Shown: positions 1 through 12,659 of the stretch, piece by piece
Numbering within the stretch: the stretch's first letter is position 1
Layout of the letters: every line of letters starts with the position of its first letter
NCBI GenBank assembly: GCA_015680685.1
Contig: MNCI01030375.1
Span: 62,001 to 126,000, forward strand
DNA length: 64,000 nt
Direction of reading: 5' to 3'
Origin: Gnetum montanum
Taxonomy: Eukaryota > Streptophyta > Gnetopsida > Gnetales > Gnetaceae
Translations under genes and position numbers: made by a program
Notes under the pieces: model-generated
Told to the model about the DNA's origin: nothing
Databases searched by the model: none
The model's input: the letters and a program-made list of their open reading frames with translations, nothing else

Positions 1-541
1 GTAATTGGTCCTATGATCTCCTATCTAAGATGTTGCCAATATAAAATTCTATATATATGCATAAGAAGTTAGAAAATTTTTCATTTTTCTCATTTCTAGC
101 AAGTAGAGTTCATGCTGCTTATCTAACCATTTGGCAACAAACCTTCCAAACACCATAACTCCCTCACCAAAGCTCTGATTTCCATAATTCTTGAACCTTT
201 TTGATCAAGAGTGACCTAGTCATGGGAGAGTACTACGCATAGAAGAATCAAATTGAGCCAAATTTCTCTAATGCCTGGAAGAGCATATTAAATGTAAAAA
301 TAAGAATTATCAGCTAATAAAGTAAGAACTAGTATCCTAACACACCTCCTAACTACTCATCTAAAAGAGGCCATAACAATCAAGGATACAACTAATAAGG
401 GTTTCTTTTTTATGTTTTTCTACCTTGCAATCATAACATGAGCTATAATAAATAATAAAGATAAACTAGGAAAGGATTATGAACCATTAGAAATCTATTT
501 AAATCCTTGGATACACTCAAAAAAATCTTTGATGATTGCAA
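1..541 (+). other. Leader upstream of a post-pol ORF, partial element
   Basis: No coding frame is recognisable. By position it corresponds to the segment between region C and the post-pol ORF of the better preserved copy at 36.4-36.98 kb, so it is read as the leader of the same retroelement. The element's pol and 5' LTR would lie left of the window. Confidence 0.4.
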
Positions 542-3293
542 ATGACTCCCAAAAGACCCATAAGAAAAGGATCCTCACAGCATGGGAGTAGAGCAAGGTA
601 GAGGACAAGCTAGGGAACAAACTCCACAAGTAGAGAAGGAGGCCTAATCCTTCAACATCCATCAACAAACACCTACTACTAAATAATCTGTGTAGGCTAA
701 CGTTGAAGCACCACCATCTCCAAAATAAGGAAAATGCCTCATGTTATTAGTAGAATGTCTTTAAGTAGTCCAAGAAAAATCAATTATGTCTATAGTGATT
801 GTAAAATTGAATTTTGAATCATTCATAAAGTTTGCACCTGAAAATGTCCAAACACAACTTTAGGCCTCTCCTCTATGATCGACTTTTTCATGTAATGGTG
901 AATGGTACTTAGGAGAAGCCTACCAATTTTCAAAAAATAAACAAGATGATGCTACCATAAAAATAGAAGTCTTCATGCCTTATTCAATGGAATCTATTGT
1001 GAAGGCACTTAACATTTCCAATGTCAGAGTAAATATTACATAGATCTCTACTAGATTTGACATTGAGGCAAAGAAGCTATGGCTATAGAGAGCATGAAAT
1101 AAAGAAGATAAGAAATACAATGAATAAACTCTTAAGGAGAAGATATACTTCAAGATGGGAACTTACCATATCTTTTCCACCAAAAGATTGAATAGAATTT
1201 CTACTTATGCTATAAGAGGAAGTGCCATATTTATGGGGAAATTCAATGTGAATCTTGCTCATTTATTATTCTTGGAGATTCAAAGAAGGTTTAAAGAAAA
1301 AAAGGTTAGGAAACTCACATTGTCATTTCCTTGCCTTATTAGAAGATTGTGCAAGCAAGTTGAAATTCTAGGGTATACCAATGATGCTTACATAAAGCCC
1401 AGAATGCATCATATGCTGAGATGTCTAAGTCAATGCCACCAAAGAAGGATCAATTAAAGAAGCCAACAAGCACCAATGGAGTAGCAAGTTCAGCATCCAT
1501 AGGTAATATTTCAACAATAGGGTAAGAATAAGGAGGACCTAATGGTTTAACACCAGTTAGTGATAGACATGAACAGAGTTCTCCACCAACACAATAGGAC
1601 TACTGACCTTCTATGAGCCACTTGTAATAGATTGCAAAAACCATTAGTCAGGGAATGAGGAAAGGTTTTACATTATATAGAGTAAGAGATAACTCTATAA
1701 TACCTGTTGTATCAATAGGACCCACTATTGGTCAAGTATCTTTACAGGTAAGAGGGGATGAAGGCTAGGAACAAAACATTTCTAGGAACACTACATCTTT
1801 TCAAGTTATGATAGAAATCAGAAAAGGAGCCATAGGTGTGGTGATGTAACACCAAGATGCAGTAGGAGTAGTAGAGGTCATCATAAATCATATTAAAGAA
1901 TCAATTAATGTTCCAATTCTGTCATTGGTAGATATCACTAGAGCCAAATATGTAGAAATGATAGTCGAAACATCCATGACCCCAACAAAATATGCAGATA
2001 TCATGGATCGACTTCTACAGATAGGCCAAGGTATGTAAAACCTCTTTGATATTCTAGTGATATCACTATAGTTTAGTCAAATGTAATCTCAAAAAAGGGC
2101 AAGTTGATCATGGTCGAAAAAGGATCCGAACATGCATAAAATGAAGTGCAAAGGTTACAAGCTAAATTAGTAGCCTTGAAAGAGAAAAGAAAAGACCCTA
2201 CATAGTATGTAGCACCTGACCAGCTGGATCAATTCAAGATTGAATAGGTAACTTAGCTCATATCCCAAAATATTTAGGTAGAGATGAAGAAAGAGAAAGC
2301 AATATGGAATGCATCTATGGAAGAAGCCCAAACTTATGCACATGCCAAAACCATAAATGTCCTTGAATGAAAAAACAAAATAATTACTATTGAGAACACA
2401 AGGTTGACAAACATAGAAAAGCAAAAAAAAAAATTTCTAAAAAAGATTCCATTAATTAAGAGAAATTTTTTTCAAAGTTAACCAAGACATGAGCAAATTG
2501 GCCAGAGAAAATAGAATCCTATCAATGGAAGAAGTCTATGCCATTTATCAAAAATCAATAATTGAAATTAGCACATGGAAAAATGAGGCTAAAAGACATG
2601 AAAGGCTCAAGGAACACTTCAAAGACTAAGTGAGCATGTATAAGCAAATCAATGAAAAAGAAATCTAGAAGGCCAAAGCCAAAATCATTCCATCACTACA
2701 CAAATGCTAGATTGGTAGCTAATCTTGGATGATCTCGCTCATGTCCACTAAGCTGAAGTGAAGAAAAATGACCTACAAATAGAAGATCTCAAGAAATACA
2801 TGGGATTAGTAAACCTTCAATATACTAATCTAGCCATGCTCACAGCAGGAAGATCAAGGAATGAGCTAGAATAATAAGTAGGTTTAGTATATGCCATGTA
2901 TGAAAAGGAGCTTGTGAATGCACAACATTAATTACATATTGCAAACTCTAAACTAGAAAAAGTAAAGGCTGACTACCAAGATCAAAAGATGTAATAAAAA
3001 AGTTGACCTGTAAAATGATAAATTATTAAGAATTGAGAAAGGTAGTCAGGGCTTTTGAGGAAGAAAGAATGCAGCTTGCAACATGGTATGTGAAGGCCAA
3101 CAAAATGTTTCCACAGCTACCATGCCCATGGGAAGTACCAACATTAGTAAACATTGTAGAATTCACCTAGATGGTACATCACCCAAGATCAAAGGAAGAT
3201 AAGCTTCAAGCACTACTCAACCACTACCAATTTCAGAAGCCTAATCATAAAGGAAAGAATTCGATGGAGGATCCACCACTACCGAGAACTTAA
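542..3293 (+). pseudogene. Post-pol accessory ORF of Ty3/gypsy element, copy 1 (decayed)
   Basis: Collinear with the copy at 36984-39657: both open with ATG followed by a Met-x-Pro-Lys-Arg start, share a globular middle block (here 1155-1457, containing ISTYAIRGSAIFMGKFNVN) and end in a long Lys/Glu/Gln-rich region that reads as coiled coil. The globular block follows the pattern of the extra ORF found after integrase in plant Athila/Tat elements; its function is unknown. Many in-frame stops, mostly TAG/TAA/TGA that a single C-to-T or G-to-A change explains, make it a pseudogene. It ends at TAA 3291-3293, about 200 bp before the LTR, as in the other copy. Start chosen by homology with the second copy. 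Confidence 0.65.
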
Positions 3294-3486
3294 AGGCTAC
3301 ATTGAGCTTTGATATTTTGTTTTCTTATATGTTAATCATGCCATGCATGATAATTTTATAAATTACCACTCAAACCATAATGCGACATTCAAAGTTAAGT
3401 AGTCATGTCAAGTTTGAATAGTGCTCACAATTTTGTAAGGAACTTTATCCTCCTTTTGTTTTTACTTGAGGATGAGTTTCCAGTTA

Positions 3487-3498
3487 AGTGTGGGGGTA
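3487..3498 (+). promoter_or_regulatory. Polypurine tract
   Basis: AGTGTGGGGGTA sits immediately before the LTR start TGATAAAGC. The same tract precedes the LTR at 39846. It is the expected plus-strand primer site and fixes the element's orientation and the 3' nature of this LTR. Confidence 0.75.
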
Positions 3499-4403
3499 TG
3501 ATAAAGCATTTTTATACTAGGTCACGATATCATATCTACAACATCAAAACCCTTCATATATCATCATTGATGTGATCTGGAGGGTCCTAATCACCCCTAT
3601 AAATACCAACACTTGGTCACATCAATGAAGTAACTTTCATTCTACCTTGAGCAAAATTCTTGTAGTTTTTTTTTTCATAACTTAGACTTAGCAATAAAGT
3701 AAATACCTACAGTGTGGTGTCAAACAGTAATACAGAATCTTTGTTTGAGTGGATTATACTTGGGCACAATTCATGAATGGAAATAAAGATTGAGATCATT
3801 TCTCATCATTGTAGCATTACACTTAGTTTCCTTACTTTTACTTAGTCATTTTCTTTAGTTAGTTTAATTTTACTTCTTTAATATGTTCACTTAGTTTAGT
3901 TCTTTACATTTCTCAAGTACTTTACTTTTCTCATGTTCATTAGTAAGGTAGAATGAATAGAACTGGTTTCAAGTAGTAAGTGTAATCTTTTGGTAATCTA
4001 GTAGTGGTTTCACTTAATTCACTCAATAGTAAACTCACTTGGTAATCCCAATAATGGTTACATGAGCCCAAGACATGTACGACAAGTAAAGAATAGATGC
4101 TCATCACCATAGGATAGAGTTAATTTACATTTTTGTTAGCATTTAAATTATATTTTATTCCCATCTCTCATTATAAATACACTTAGGAGCAATATGAGCC
4201 TACAAGATTAACATATCACATACCTCACTAAGAGCTAAACCATACTACTCACACTTCACTAGCTCAAGGTGGGAAGACAGTGATCACAAACTAATTATCA
4301 ACCACTAGCATGCTTACATTGCCTATCCATGAATTACAATCTAGTCATGGGTGAACACTCATGACTTATATGGTAGAGTGTTGAAATACCCAGCTAGTCA
4401 TCA
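3499..4403 (+). repeat. 3' LTR, + element (family A, TGATAAA subtype)
   Basis: Starts TGATAAAGC right after the purine tract and ends CTAGTCATCA; about 905 bp. TATA box (TATAAAT) at 3598-3604, about 100 bp from the LTR start. Body shares ordered blocks with the other family A LTRs: a 'tattcgagtg'-like block (decayed here), AATAAAGA, repeated 'cttggtaat' phrases and the 'gtgggaaga' block. No primer binding site follows, so it is a 3' LTR. The flank after it is reverse transcriptase of another element, so this element inserted into that one. Confidence 0.8.
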
Positions 4404-5640
4404 CACTATTTCAAATGTTTTCTCACATTGCTCTATCCATTAAAATGGTGCATATTTCTTAGTTAGTTCCACTAGGCGTTTGGTAATCTTTGAAAAGTTT
4501 TAAATAAATCTTCAATATTATCATATATGACCAAGAAATGATCTAACATCTTTAATGGTTTGTAGTCTTTGAGTGATATTATGAATGACTCTAATCTTTT
4601 CTATATCTATCTTTATTCCTTTGTGAGATGCTTTGTATCCTAGAACTATTCCTTCTTGAGCCATTAAGTAGCTTTTCTACCAACTAAGCTTCAAATTAGT
4701 TTCTACACATCTTTTCAATACTTTCTCTAAATAGTCCAAAGCTTATTTAAAATATAGCTTGTATGTGGAGAAATCATCGATAAAAACTTTAACTCCATTA
4801 TCAATTTTCTTCTCGAAGATACTTAGTATAAGTTTCTTAAAGTTAGTGGAGGAATTGCAAAGGTCAAAGGGCATTTTCCTGTATGCAAATGTCCCCCATG
4901 GATTGGTCAATGTGGTCTTCTCTTGATCTTTTGATGCAATGCAAATTTGATTATATAGATTGTATCCATCAAGGAAACTATAATACTAGTGTTGTGTGAT
5001 AGTGTTTAGAACTTGGTTAACAAATGGTAGGGGAAAATTATACTTAAATAGTGCCATGTTCAACAATTAGAAATTAATGCAAACCCTCCCCTTGCTACTT
5101 TATTTAAGACAATGACTAATGGGCTAAGCCATATACTGTCTACTATAAAATAGATGAACTTTGCCTTCAACAGCTTTTCCAACTCTTATTTGACAACTTC
5201 CTTAAGCTTTGGGTTCAACCTTCTTTGTGGTTGGTGATATGGTTTAACACTTGGATCTATATAGATTTGATATTGATAGTTGCATGGATCGATACTAGTA
5301 ATTTTGTTATAGGACCATGCAAATGTAGTTGGTCATTTATTCATCACTTTTAGTAATTTTGTCTTTTGTTCTTCATCAAGTCTGGCATTTATGATTACCA
5401 ATTTTTTATTATTTAGAAAAGCATATTTTAGTGCATTTGGTAGGGCCTTCAGTTCTAAGGATTTTGGTTTAGACCTTTCTAGTATCCCTAACTATTCCCA
5501 TTCAATATCTTCCTCCTAGCATGATTCCATGTAAGGAGGTTATTTTTTAAATTGTTCTAACTTATCAATTTCTTTGAGGATTTTGTTCAATGGTTTCATG
5601 CATATATTGGATTATGTTTTTTCTTCAGTAATCAACCATT
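4404..5640 (-). pseudogene. Reverse transcriptase fragment of - Ty3/gypsy element
   Basis: Read on the minus strand this matches the pol region at 30.4-31.5 kb block for block. The catalytic box appears as F-I-D-D-F at 4770-4784. The C-terminal end (RT connection, RNase H, integrase) is absent because the + element ending at 4403 interrupts it; the missing part should lie left of the window. Frames contain many stops and it is non-functional. Upstream on the same strand come protease and gag in the expected order. Confidence 0.75.
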
Positions 5641-5659
5641 GGATGCCTTCTTATTAAGT

Positions 5660-6270
5660 GGCTATTGCATATAAGCACTCTTGTACACACATGTCTTCTA
5701 TACATTTGTTGCATGCTATGATGTCATCATGTTTTTTTGGCCCAGATCTTCTACACACAATTGCACCCATTATTGTTGTATGTGATACATGGAACTCTAC
5801 ATCTCTAAATGATTCTAGCTTCATCCTCCTTGGATATTTTCAAGGATAAGTCCTTGATTCCAAGCTTAGCATCCACTATGCTAAGCCATGCTCTACCCAT
5901 AATTATGGGAAATTCCCATTTTTTCTTTCCCACATGGATGACTAAGAAGCTAGCAGAATATGACCAGCTACTTATGGTAGTGATAACATCTTTCACTTGT
6001 CCAAGTGGAACAACAATGGATTGATCTACAAGCTCTAAGCAAATGTTACTCTTCTTTAGTGGGGGAACATTCTAGGCCTCATACATATCTTGTGAAATGA
6101 GATTTACTCCTAACCTAGAATCTAAGAGAGCCTTGCATGGTTTATGTCCTACTAATTAAAGGTAAACTAAGGGACTCCTAAATATATTCTCTTCTTGAAA
6201 TGTGCTCTTTCTTTAATCTAGTGTGTTATCATCTATGTAAGCATGACAATTGTGATGTTCTTATCTATAG
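5660..6270 (-). pseudogene. Retropepsin-like protease fragment
   Basis: On the minus strand residues near 5880-5910 read FPIIMGRAWLSIVDA, the conserved hydrophobic-Gly-Arg flap/C-terminal motif (ILGRP type) of gypsy aspartic proteases. The copy at 31.7-31.9 kb has the equivalent FPIIMGRERLSIIDA. The D-S/T-G catalytic triplet is not clearly readable. Lies between gag (right) and RT (left) as expected for a minus-strand gag-pro-pol. Confidence 0.65.
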
Positions 6271-6399
6271 ATACTGGAAGCATAGTATTCCTTGGAGGAC
6301 TGTGTGGATGGGGTAGACTTAGGTAAAGCCCCTATCATTTGAACCTTTTCTAGACTTGTCCTTAAAAAGGACATTTCATGGCTCTTAGTTCACTTACTA

Positions 6400-8746
6400 T
6401 TACATCCTCTTGTGTAGTTACTACCTTATTAGTGCTCTTTTTTTGTGGTTGTGTTGGTAGCTCTCCTTACATGACTAGTGGCAACATTAGTGGTAAGGAG
6501 TTAGGAGTTTGAAGTGAGAAACAAGCTACTAGTTTGGACATGTAGGAATTTAGATCTATTCGTGAGGTAGTGGATCTATGATACTTGGTGGATAGCAGTA
6601 AGAGGAGGCATGAACTGAGGTGTTTCTTAGGGAGATTTGACATTGACCATAGTATCTATAGGGATCAAGTTACTTATATGGCTACTACTCCCTTCATGGT
6701 GGCATTCCCCATGCTTGTGGTTGTTGTCATTGTTGCTAGTACTATTCTTACAATTGAGGATATTCCCCACTTGGATAGTACATTTATTGGTAGGGTTGTT
6801 GAAAGTTACCCTATGGATAAGGTAACCATCTAAACATTTGTTTCTTGACAAATTTCAGCTTAAGTACATATGTCATGGACTCTTGTAAGTGGACCATAAT
6901 ATGTAAACATCCCTTAGGATGTTCATACTAGCACACTTTGCATCCTTCATAATCCTTTGAACTATAGTCCATTGTTTCCTCTACTGCAGTAACTTTTCCT
7001 TTATCCTTATAGCTTTCTTTTATTTGCTTCAATTTAGGGCTTACTTATTTAATCTTTTCCTCTACTATCTTTAATGTTGTATCAAATTTCTCATCCATAG
7101 AATTCCACAGTTTCTCTACCTTGGTTGTAATGTCATTAACTTATTTTTGAATTGGTAAAGTATTCCATTGAATCGTATCTTCCAAGGTTTCTTCTTCTTG
7201 TCATTTGCATAATCTTACATCCCTTTTCCTAATGGCAGGATCTCTATTGTATTCTTCAACTAATTCTCTTTTCCTTAAATCAACTTCTTCTTTTACCACT
7301 TGGTCAGTGAGTCTTTAAATATGATGAGTTGTCATCTTTGATAGCCTACCTTAGGCATATATCCTTATCTTATCTTGTTTCATAGCCCATCGACAATGTC
7401 TCTTAGTTGTTCCCTTTGAGAAAGTTCATGGCCTTGGCACTTATGTAATAGTAAATAGTATCATCCCATTACCACATCAAGGGACTCATATGTTTCTTGT
7501 TTCCATCATTGGATCTATTTTCTTAAGTTAGATACTCTAGAGAAGGTTTAATACTTGTCATTTAAGAGTTCAAGCATGGTATTCCATCTACAAATAGATT
7601 CTGGTTCTAAGGATCTATACCAACTCTCTACTTCCTTTATGAGTGTTCTAGTAAATAATTTTAATTTCTACTAATCATTTTCAAATATTTTGTAGGGCAC
7701 AGGCATCATGGAAGGCTTGAAGATGTTGTTGTGGATCTACATTATATCCACCTTCAAATTTCAGAATATTGTTCATGTATAGTCACTTGATGTGACTATG
7801 CCTTACATGCCTAGTAGGAATATACACTGCTTATCTAATGTTAATCATGTTTTGAGTGGCCAATAGGGGTTCTTCATAGTTTTTGAGTTCATAAGCTTTA
7901 TTGTAATGGTGACCCCTTTGATGCTCATAATGCTCTCTCTCTCTATCTTCATATTTGATCCTTTCTCTTCTTCTTTCATGGTTGTCTTCTTTATTAGGAT
8001 GTCTTCTTCAATGTACATATCCCTCATGATCCCCTCATCTCTCCTCATCATGATTCATCATTCTTCTTTCTCTCTTGTCATAATCTCTAGAAGATTATGT
8101 GGAGGAAAAGGAAGAAGTTGGAGAATGATGCTTGGCAATTCTTCTATGACTCCTTGGTTCATCCCTTTTTGATTCAATGGAGGTTTTAGGCCTCAATTTC
8201 CTCCTAGGTGTGGAGTCTTTTTTTATCTCCTTTAGGAATTCCTGCAAGAGTTGAATGCAAATGTATCTTAACAAGATCTTCAATATGGATGACTAGTGTT
8301 TAAGATTGAGATCCATTGGTTTGATAGAATTTACTCATGTGGAACATAACATCATCTCTTTCCTCAAGGACAACCGTTTAAGGTACTTTCTTTCCCTTGT
8401 TAAGCTCATGCTTTGACTCCATTGTAGCATCCATTATTACCTAAGCCCTATTGGTTGGTATGGCCTAGTCATGTGCTTGGTGACATGATAACCTTCTTGC
8501 ACATGATCAAGGTTTGACCGCATAAGGATTGCTTGTAACATTAATGGTGTGGAATGTTCTAGAGGCAAAACAATATTACCCTATATATCTCTCCATCGTA
8601 GTTGTTCATCTTAGTGAAAAATTGATGTGAGTGTAGGAGATTCTCGTTTGCATTGGCACAATTTGGTCTTCTTCATTATATTTCTTGTTGTGACTCTTAT
8701 TAAATTTAGTAGAAGGTGGTGATTTTTTCTTAATTGTAGAATCCAT
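6400..8746 (-). pseudogene. gag of - Ty3/gypsy element (decayed)
   Basis: Minus-strand start ATG at 8746-8744 (MDSTIKKKSPPS), 126 nt inside the primer binding site. An Arg/Glu/Lys-rich N-terminal part is followed by the retrotransposon gag core: GGYNVDPQQHLQAFHDACA around 7690-7745, matching the same motif in the gag copies at 18.0, 33.6 and 61.4 kb. A zinc-knuckle-like C-K-V-C-x-Y-E-H-P-K-G-C lies near 6925-6965, with spacing CX2CX3H rather than the classical CX2CX4H. A Pro/Ser/His-rich tail leads into protease. Several in-frame stops and frame changes; no longer coding. Confidence 0.7.
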
Positions 8747-8871
8747 ATTAAATGTTTAATGCCTTAAGCATATACTTTTGGAAAACATTAGTTTGAAGTA
8801 TGAATGATGTACTTGATGATTCTTAACACAACAAACTTTGTAAAATCAAGTACTTAGCAAACATTAACACA

Positions 8872-8889
8872 TCTTTGGTAATGGTGTCA
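8872..8889 (-). promoter_or_regulatory. Primer binding site, tRNA-Asp type (mutated)
   Basis: Minus strand reads TGACACCATTACCAAAGA one base inside the LTR. It matches the tRNA-Asp type TGGCGCCGTTGCCGGGGA of Athila/Tat elements apart from G-to-A changes only. It identifies the adjoining LTR as the 5' LTR. Confidence 0.7.
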
Positions 8890-8890
8890 A

Positions 8891-9744
8891 TGATGAGTGG
8901 TTGGATATTCCAACACTCTACCATACAAGCCACCTAATTGTAATCCACGGATGGCCAATGTAGATTCACTAGTAGTTGAGGTTCAATTCGCAATCATTGT
9001 TTTCTCACATTGAGTTAGTGAAGTTTAAGTTGTATGGTTTACCACTTGATGAGGCATATGATACATTGATGTTGTTTGGATTTAATTACCCTAAACACCA
9101 ACATAATGAAAATTAAGATGAATTCTAATTATAATAGAAATGTAAATCTATGCTAGTCTATGGTGATAAGTGTCCACTCGTGGCTTACGATACATGTCAA
9201 GGGATTATTAAGCAAATCCACTACTAAGTGAATCAAGTGAACTCACCATTGAGTTATCAAACGATTACACTACATGCTCGAAACTAGTTGTACTTATATC
9301 ACCTTACTAAAAGATGTAGGAAAAAGTAAAGTACTTAGAAATAGGAAATGACTTAAGTAAGGTAAACATGCTGAAAGGTAAAATTAAACTAAGTAAAAAA
9401 GAACTAAGTAAAATGAGATAAGTATAATGTTTCAATGGTAGAAAACAACCTCAATCTTTAATTCTGGTCATGAATTATGCCCAAGAACAATCCACTTGAA
9501 CAAAGATTCTATACAACTATTTCAGACCACACTATGGGCATTCACTATATCGCTAAGTCTAAATCACAAAAACAAATTGCAAGAATTTACCTAAGTATTG
9601 GAAAAAGATTCTTCGTGTAACACAATGATGGATTGGTATTTATAGTAGATACCAGGACCCACTACATCACATCTATGATAACGTAAGCAAGGCTACAATA
9701 TTGTAGATACATTATTGCAGTCATCTACACTACTGGTTTTATCA
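8891..9744 (-). repeat. 5' LTR of - element (family A, TGATAAA subtype)
   Basis: On the minus strand it runs TGATAAAACC...CCACTCATCA, about 854 bp, with a TATA box (TATAAAT) at 9638-9644, 100 bp from the LTR start. Its U3 holds a near-palindrome CTACAATATTGTAG. It shares length, ends and internal blocks with the LTR at 3499-4403, so the two belong to one subfamily. It is preceded by a primer binding site and gag, making the order LTR-PBS-gag-pro-RT on the minus strand. Confidence 0.8.
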
Positions 9745-10900
9745 AAGTGGTAGCAAAACCCATAATCAAAGCATCACTACTAGAGGCACCTATGGCAAGG
9801 AATAGGAGGGGAGTGTTGGAACCTTGAAAGAATTGTAACATAGTTTAATTAGACCTTTATAATTCACCATTACCCATCAAAATCAAACCCATGATTTGAA
9901 GCCTTCCAATCAAAAGTCTTATTACTAGGTTAACACCTCATTGTCAATGGCAAGGAATAGGAGGTAGGAAAGTGTCATGACTAAAAGCACCATTGAAACC
10001 ACTAGAGCTTATAACAACCATAGCTATTTTATTAATTTACATTTGTTATTTTGCAACTCATAGAGAAGGCATGATTCATGCTAAACTTATAAGGTCAAGT
10101 ATTAATGTTAATATTATTAGATAGGGTGGTTTCTAGATAACCTTACTAAAGGCCTTTCATATTGTAGGAATGTATTGTGTTTGTTATATATTTTGGAGGT
10201 ACATATAATCATAAATTGTTCACGTTTTGTCAAGCCTTACCCCAATAATCTTGATGAATTGTCTACACCATACATTAGTACCTTCATTCAATATCAAATT
10301 AAAATTTGTGCCTTATAAAAATTTGTATAGTTCTAGAGTTATGTCATTATACAAGTACATTTAGTGAAGTTGGAAGCTAATTTCACCCACTTTTACTCAT
10401 CACTTCACCCACTTTTTTTCATCACAACGCAACTACTTTATAGTTTTCTACCATAAGTGAAAGCAGAAAACAATTGAGAAAAGGTTGTTATATCCATCAT
10501 GCAACTTATGTTGTTATAATTTTTGTAAATGCTTTTTTCGCTTTTCTTGATTCTAATCTATAGAGAATTTGGAGAGTTTTCTATAAATATAGAGAAAATA
10601 CTTAAGATCTTTATAAATTGAGGAAAACCACTAAATCAATTTAGATATCTAAAAATAAACGGAGGAATTGTAGCAAATATTGATATGAATGTTAAAATTT
10701 AAACGAATTTTTTTGTAAAATCTTCATAAATAATGCTTATATAAATTACACAAATTCATAGATGTAAACGATAGCTTAGATCCTTAAAAATCATTCATGA
10801 GAAACATAGATGTATGCATCATCTATAAAATCTGAACTTAAATAGCCATAAACATTATTAGTTTTGTGTTCTTTCAATTTGCATTTCAACCTAGAAGCTA
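9745..10900. other. Intergenic, unassigned
   Basis: AT-rich sequence with no sustained reading frame. A 17-nt phrase containing 'ggcaaggaataggagg' occurs twice (about 9793 and 9949). A short + phrase near 10145 reads DNLTKGLS, resembling the end of a copia RNase H, but the flanks do not support it. Confidence 0.3.
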
Positions 10901-10904
10901 TTGG

Positions 10905-11345
10905 GTACGAATCACAATGTTACTCGTTCCTTATTCCCTGAGCCGGGGTTTAGCTATCATGTTGAAGAGTTGAACGCCATGTCACGTTGGATCCCGAACA
11001 TTTCTCGAATTGTGGAAAATTTGCAGAACAACCTCAGCTTTCGGCTCACTCATTGGAATTGACTTTGAAAGATTGCCAGAGTTAAAAACGCCCACATTTT
11101 TCACGGTCAAGTGTCTCTTCTTGTCAATATTGCGGAGAAAATCTACCGAGAACGCTTGGCTTTGCCTGCCGCGTGGAATTAAATGTGACAACTCTAACAC
11201 GTTTGACTTTATTTATGGACTGTAGATTGCCGGAGAAAAACGCGAATTATGCGGCTGACACTTGTATCGGTAATGTTCCTGCGAGTTGGATGCTGAAACA
11301 AATTAAGCAGATTATATAAAAGGAAGGAACGGTTGGCTGAAGTAA
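10905..11345 (+). promoter_or_regulatory. CpG-retaining pocket with TATA box (candidate host promoter)
   Basis: Unlike the CpG-poor surroundings, this stretch keeps roughly twenty CpGs (for example gccgcg, aacgcg, tcggctc) and is less AT-rich. It ends in TATATAAAAGG at 11313-11323 on the + strand. Low-copy, unmethylated host promoters in plants keep CpG while methylated repeats lose it, so I read it as a candidate promoter facing the exon at 12468. Frames of about 70 codons overlap on both strands, so a decayed exon is also possible. Confidence 0.35.
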
Positions 11346-11842
11346 AATTAAGCAGATTTCTCATCCACGAGATAAAGAAAAGCTTCATTTTAGTAACTTA
11401 TTTAATTAGAAGACAATTTTTTGGTCGATTCGCTATTTTTAATAGCAATTTTGCTGGTGTAAAGCGATTTTGTTTAACTATGAATTAATTTAGTTGAAGT
11501 GTACACCAATTTAAATCAATATCTATTTTATGAGACAATTCAATGTAATTAATTTTACTTGTTTAAACTTAACAACTAGGTTATGAGTTTGATTTTAGTG
11601 GGCAATACCAAGTTATGAAGTTTAATCCCCTAAATAAGTAAAAAAAAGATTGTAAAGCTTGAAACATTGGATAAATTTTTATTTTCAAACATTGGAATGA
11701 AATTGATAAAAAATAAGTTTGAGTTTTCTATTAAACGAAATTGATATTGATTAAGAATAAAATTGATTTAAAATTAAACAAAATTGCTTTACCTTTAAAC
11801 AAAATTGGTATAACAAATAGCAAATTCAATTGACCAAAAAAA

Positions 11843-11975
11843 ATATTATTGCATATGAATTTAAAAAGAAAGAGTCAATCAAATGGTGAACATGGGAAGT
11901 AGATATTATTGCATATGAATTTAAAAAGAAAAGAAAAGATCAATGCTCAGTCCAATGGCTGAACATGGGAAGGAG
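11843..11975. repeat. Imperfect tandem duplication, about 60-70 bp x2
   Basis: The phrase beginning ATATTATTGCATATGAATTT occurs at 11843 and again at 11903, each followed by a run of A/G and by 'gaacatggga'. The second unit carries a small insertion. One of several local duplications in this low-copy stretch. Confidence 0.8.
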
Positions 11976-12069
11976 TATCAACTGAGTACATCTCAAGACA
12001 ATGAATTATTAGATATTATTAGATATTAACTACGCTACAATGGCAAATGTTATTTTTGTTCTATTTAGG

Positions 12070-12251
12070 CCTTAAATAAGCTATGTTTTCATGTAATGCC
12101 ATAGCATGATGTATTGATACCCATCCACTATGGCCATCTCTCCATGGCATGACCTTAAAGAAGCTATGTTTTCATATAATGCCATGCATGCTATGCTCAT
12201 AGCATGATGGATTAATACCATCCTCTATGTCCATCCCTCCATGGCATGACC
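12070..12251. repeat. Imperfect tandem duplication, about 85-99 bp x2
   Basis: Both units start with 'ctatgttttcat', contain 'atagcatgatg' and end with CCATGGCATGACC (12142-12154 and 12239-12251). The second unit has an extra short insert around 'gcatgctatgctc'. Confidence 0.75.
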
Positions 12252-12467
12252 ATTATGTTGATGAAACTATGAACGTGAAGAAAATGTAAAATTGTCCAAA
12301 CAAAACGATATCAAAATATAATCCGAACTTCAGCCACAAAATTTAAGCGGCATTTGTTTCGCCCATTTCTTTCTGTTTGCATTCCTACTCAGTGTGATGT
12401 TGACAGCACGGTAGCCTAATCATAAACTCTCCTGCTCAGCGGCTTGCCTTCAAGCTTTTGCGTAGGC

Positions 12468-12521
12468 ATGGCCCAAACTCTCCTCATTCCAAGCTATTTG
12501 TGGCTATGGTTTTCTGCTACT
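12468..12521 (+). CDS. Possible first exon encoding a signal peptide
   Basis: ATG at 12468 opens 18 codons, MAQTLLIPSYLWLWFSAT, followed directly by a canonical donor ACT|GTAAGT at 12522. The hydrophobic composition is that of a secretory signal or membrane anchor. The surroundings (12300-12480) retain CpG and a TATA box lies 1.15 kb upstream. No second exon could be followed: the polypyrimidine-CAG at 12600 opens into an immediate in-frame TAA, and the next kilobases are repeats and the Ulp1-like gene. It may be the remnant of a host gene truncated by transposons, or a chance combination. Product unknown. Confidence 0.35.
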
Positions 12522-12587
12522 GTAAGTGTTTTCATTAATTTTTTTTTCTTTCATCTGCTATTTTGTTGTAGATTTCAGCATTGCTTG

Positions 12588-12655
12588 TTTTGTTTTCCAG
12601 TGTAGTTAAGTTTTATGCTGGTTTTGTTTTCCAGTGTAGTTAAGTTTTATGCTGG
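12588..12655. repeat. Tandem duplication, 34 bp x2
   Basis: Exact copies at 12588-12621 and 12622-12655; each includes TTTTGTTTTCCAG, a polypyrimidine tract with an acceptor-like CAG. Confidence 0.9.
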
Positions 12656-12659
12656 CTGT

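Noticed and set aside
10120-10190. Copia RNase H tail (DNLTKGLS)
   Set aside because: Only eight residues fit; the preceding codons are full of stops and no other copia motif lies nearby.
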